A DNA stretch of 6,781 nt, taken from NCBI GenBank assembly GCA_015233515.1, contig JADFXS010000154.1:1-6781 (forward strand), in the 5' to 3' direction. The DNA comes from Deltaproteobacteria bacterium (lineage in GTDB: Bacteria > Desulfobacterota > Desulfarculia > Adiutricales > JAGVGV01). Position 1 is the first letter of the stretch, and every line of letters starts with the position of its first letter. Below, piece after piece: positions 5,709 to 6,781 of this stretch. Made by a program: the position numbers and the translations under genes. The notes under the pieces were generated by a model. The model had not been told where the DNA came from. It did not search any database and saw only the letters and a list, made by a program, of their open reading frames with translations.

Positions 5709-6104
5709 TTATTTACACTTCACGTGGAACTTGGCTTTGTTCGATTCAACTTTGTGAGGATGATCGATCTGAATGGCTACCCAGCCTTCGCCGTTGCATG
5801 TCCAGGTGTCATGGACTTCAATGCTTCCGTCTTTGTGGAATTCGTGGGTGAACTCGGGGCCTTTGGCGCCGTCGCTACGTAAGAACCGGTATTTAATCGT
5901 CACCGGCTCCTTAACGCCTTTAGCCTCGATCTTGCCTTCAAATTTCACTTCCGCCACGCCGTTATCACATTTCCCAATGTGATGGCTGACCATGTGGGCC
6001 GTGATTTTGGGATCGGCTTGGGCCGAGCCGACCGTAACCATCAACCCCAAGGTGATCATGGCGCATATAACCACGATCTGCTTCCACGTTTCTCTCTTCC
6101 TCAT
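5709..6104 (-). CDS. Small secreted protein with probable Ig-like beta-sandwich domain, function unknown
   Basis: The 131-residue precursor has a clear Sec signal peptide: basic MRKRETWK, a hydrophobic stretch at about residues 10-26, and a probable cleavage after AQA (residue 30). The mature part of about 101 residues alternates polar and hydrophobic residues, as beta strands do. It contains VTIKYRFLRSDGAKGPEF, a TWTC...GW turn and the closing SNKAKFHVKC. This pattern recalls short secreted domains of the form YRF.RSDGA...TW...GW...P....SNKA.F...C; the resemblance is from memory, not a search. Mature cysteines are C46, C103 and C130, so C46-C130 could form a disulfide and leave C103 free. 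AAGGAG (6111-6116, minus strand) lies 6 bases before the ATG, supporting the start. It is convergent with cooS and has no evident functional link to it. Residues are His- and Lys-rich; no catalytic motif is seen. Confidence 0.82.
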   Translation of the reverse strand: MRKRETWKQIVVICAMITLGLMVTVGSAQADPKITAHMVSHHIGKCDNGVAEVKFEGKIEAKGVKEPVTIKYRFLRSDGAKGPEFTHEFHKDGSIEVHDTWTCNGEGWVAIQIDHPHKVESNKAKFHVKCK

Positions 6105-6133
6105 GTCAATCTCCTTTTTTAGGTAATAAATCT

Positions 6134-6153
6134 CGCATGCCGATCAGCATGCG
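6134..6153 (-). promoter_or_regulatory. Inverted repeat in the leader of the secreted-protein gene
   Basis: CGCATGC and GCATGCG form a perfect 7-bp inverted repeat with a 6-base centre, 30 to 49 bases upstream of the minus-strand ATG. It could be an operator or a 5'-leader hairpin. It stays clear of the ribosome site at 6111-6116. Confidence 0.35.
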
Positions 6154-6281
6154 GTTAAAGTGCAAAAATAAGCTGAAACCTCTGATCAATTTTTTTCGGT
6201 TCATGGGCCGAGTCGATCCGGATCGGATACAAACCGGCGCTGAATATACTAAATAAATGTTTACTTAACCATTAGCAAAAC

Positions 6282-6297
6282 ATTACAAATTAGTAAT
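6282..6297. promoter_or_regulatory. AT-rich 16-bp near-palindrome, possible operator
   Basis: ATTACAAATTAGTAAT is self-complementary except for one central pair. It lies between divergent transcription units, about 180 bases upstream of the secreted-protein ATG and about 170 bases before the plus-strand promoter candidate. Size and symmetry suit a dimeric regulator, but AT-rich DNA yields such palindromes by chance. Confidence 0.25.
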
Positions 6298-6464
6298 ATT
6301 TAAATAATAGGTTTAAACCGGACTGACAAGAAAGCTTGCGATTTAATGCGCACTAACGCCTTCGGTTAATTTCCTCTAAAACAGTTTTAAGTTGTCCAGA
6401 TAATTTTTGTTCCTTTATTAGTTTATCTTATTATATTATGGATATCGACCGGCGCCTTTTCCGC

Positions 6465-6493
6465 TGGACAGGCAAGCATTGCTAGTTTATAAC
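6465..6493 (+). promoter_or_regulatory. Candidate sigma-70 promoter for the VgrG-like remnant
   Basis: TGGACA (6465-6470) and TATAAC (6488-6493) each match consensus at five of six positions and are separated by an ideal 17 bases. Transcription would start near 6500, giving a leader of about 75 bases before the ATG at 6576. Confidence 0.5.
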
Positions 6494-6563
6494 ATTTAAG
6501 AATTTTTGAGTTTTTTATGACAAACACCAAACGTTTCCGGCTCGTTATCACCTCTTTTTTTAC

Positions 6564-6570
6564 AAGGAGG
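6564..6570 (+). promoter_or_regulatory. Near-perfect Shine-Dalgarno in front of a broken frame
   Basis: AAGGAGG ends 5 bases before the ATG at 6576. A site this strong ahead of a frame of only ten codons indicates that a longer gene once began, or appears to begin, here. Confidence 0.75.
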
Positions 6571-6575
6571 TTTTC

Positions 6576-6715
6576 ATGCCTATACGACTATCGGAAAATA
6601 TTCCTTAATCGCCAGGCCTGTCCCTTCCGAGACCTTCGGAGTGATTAATTTCAGCGGGACCGAAGGCACGGACCAGTGTTATCGGTTTGAGATTGATCTG
6701 GCAGCCGAGCTCTAA
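6576..6715 (+). pseudogene. Broken start of a VgrG-like (type VI secretion / phage spike) protein
   Basis: Translation from the ATG gives MPIRLSENIP and then a stop at 6606-6608. From base 6605 an adjacent frame continues without a start: LIARPVPSETFGVINFSG, then TEGTDQCYRFEIDLAAEL, stopping at 6713-6715. Joined, the two pieces read as one N-terminus, as if a single base were lost from the CC(N)TTA junction near 6603-6605. The joined segment resembles the first strands of VgrG/gpD-like spike proteins, which typically have a short leader, then F.V..F.G.E......F.F...L.S. That comparison is from memory and rests on about 45 residues. After 6715 no frame continues convincingly to the window end, so further damage or a short remnant is likely. 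Alternatives are a sequencing error or an unrelated protein with a similar strand pattern. Confidence 0.45.
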
Positions 6716-6781
6716 TTCACCACTTGCGGGTGTCGAGGCACGTAACTCCTGGCTGCAACGCTCGTTTCCCGATTTTGGCTC

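Larger units (their letters stand above)
6105..6575. other. Non-coding stretch upstream of the secreted-protein gene and the VgrG-like remnant
   Basis: About 470 bases hold no supportable gene, only frames of up to about 15 codons. It contains the leader of the minus-strand secreted-protein gene with a 7-bp inverted repeat (6134-6153), a near-perfect 16-bp AT-rich palindrome (6282-6297), and a plus-strand promoter candidate (6465-6493). It is distinctly more AT-rich than the coding regions. The genes on either side are divergent. Confidence 0.65.

Noticed and set aside
1..6781. CRISPR array or insertion sequence
   Set aside because: The three dispersed repeats are over 900 bases apart with genes between, not regularly spaced. 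No transposase, terminal inverted repeats with target duplication, or integrase was seen.

Overview
The window looks like chromosomal DNA from an anaerobic bacterium, most probably a Desulfobacterota (former Deltaproteobacteria) sulfate reducer or syntroph. That placement is inference. It rests on the anaerobic Ni-Fe carbon monoxide dehydrogenase with a Desulfovibrio-type cysteine pattern, strong AGGAGG ribosome sites, moderately GC-rich genes, and AT-rich spacers carrying a small hairpin repeat. No rRNA, tRNA or CRISPR was seen.

Layout. 1-398: C-terminal part of a PP2C-type Ser/Thr protein phosphatase, running in from outside the window. 399-928: gene-free spacer with a degenerate repeat copy (A) and a promoter. 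929-1288: small SH3-domain lipoprotein, followed by a stem-loop. 1289-1664: spacer with repeat copy B and an AT-rich probable promoter. 1665-5486: a three-gene same-strand cluster, FAD/NAD(P) oxidoreductase - cooF - cooS. 5487-5708: spacer with repeat copy C. 5709-6104 (minus strand): small secreted protein with a probable beta-sandwich domain, convergent with cooS. 6105-6781: mostly non-coding, with regulatory-looking palindromes. It ends in a promoter, an ideal Shine-Dalgarno and a broken reading frame resembling the start of a VgrG-type spike protein.

How the genes fit together. CooS interconverts CO and CO2, and CooF (sixteen cysteines, four predicted [4Fe-4S] clusters) carries the electrons. 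The FAD/NAD(P) oxidoreductase is the likely exit to the pyridine nucleotide pool. The module therefore looks like a CO-to-NAD(P)H (or reverse) branch, not a hydrogen-evolving or acetyl-CoA synthase complex; no hydrogenase, acsABCD, cooC or cooA is present here. CooS keeps all expected active-site ligands. Its D-cluster motif is Cys-X2-Cys, the arrangement associated with a [2Fe-2S] D-cluster in Desulfovibrio vulgaris CODH, not the commoner Cys-X7-Cys.

The least expected feature is a roughly 95-100 bp two-hairpin repeat present three times in the same orientation. Copies B and C bracket the CODH cluster. I see no convincing new multi-gene system; the repeat family, the D-cluster variant and the decayed VgrG-like start deserve a second look.
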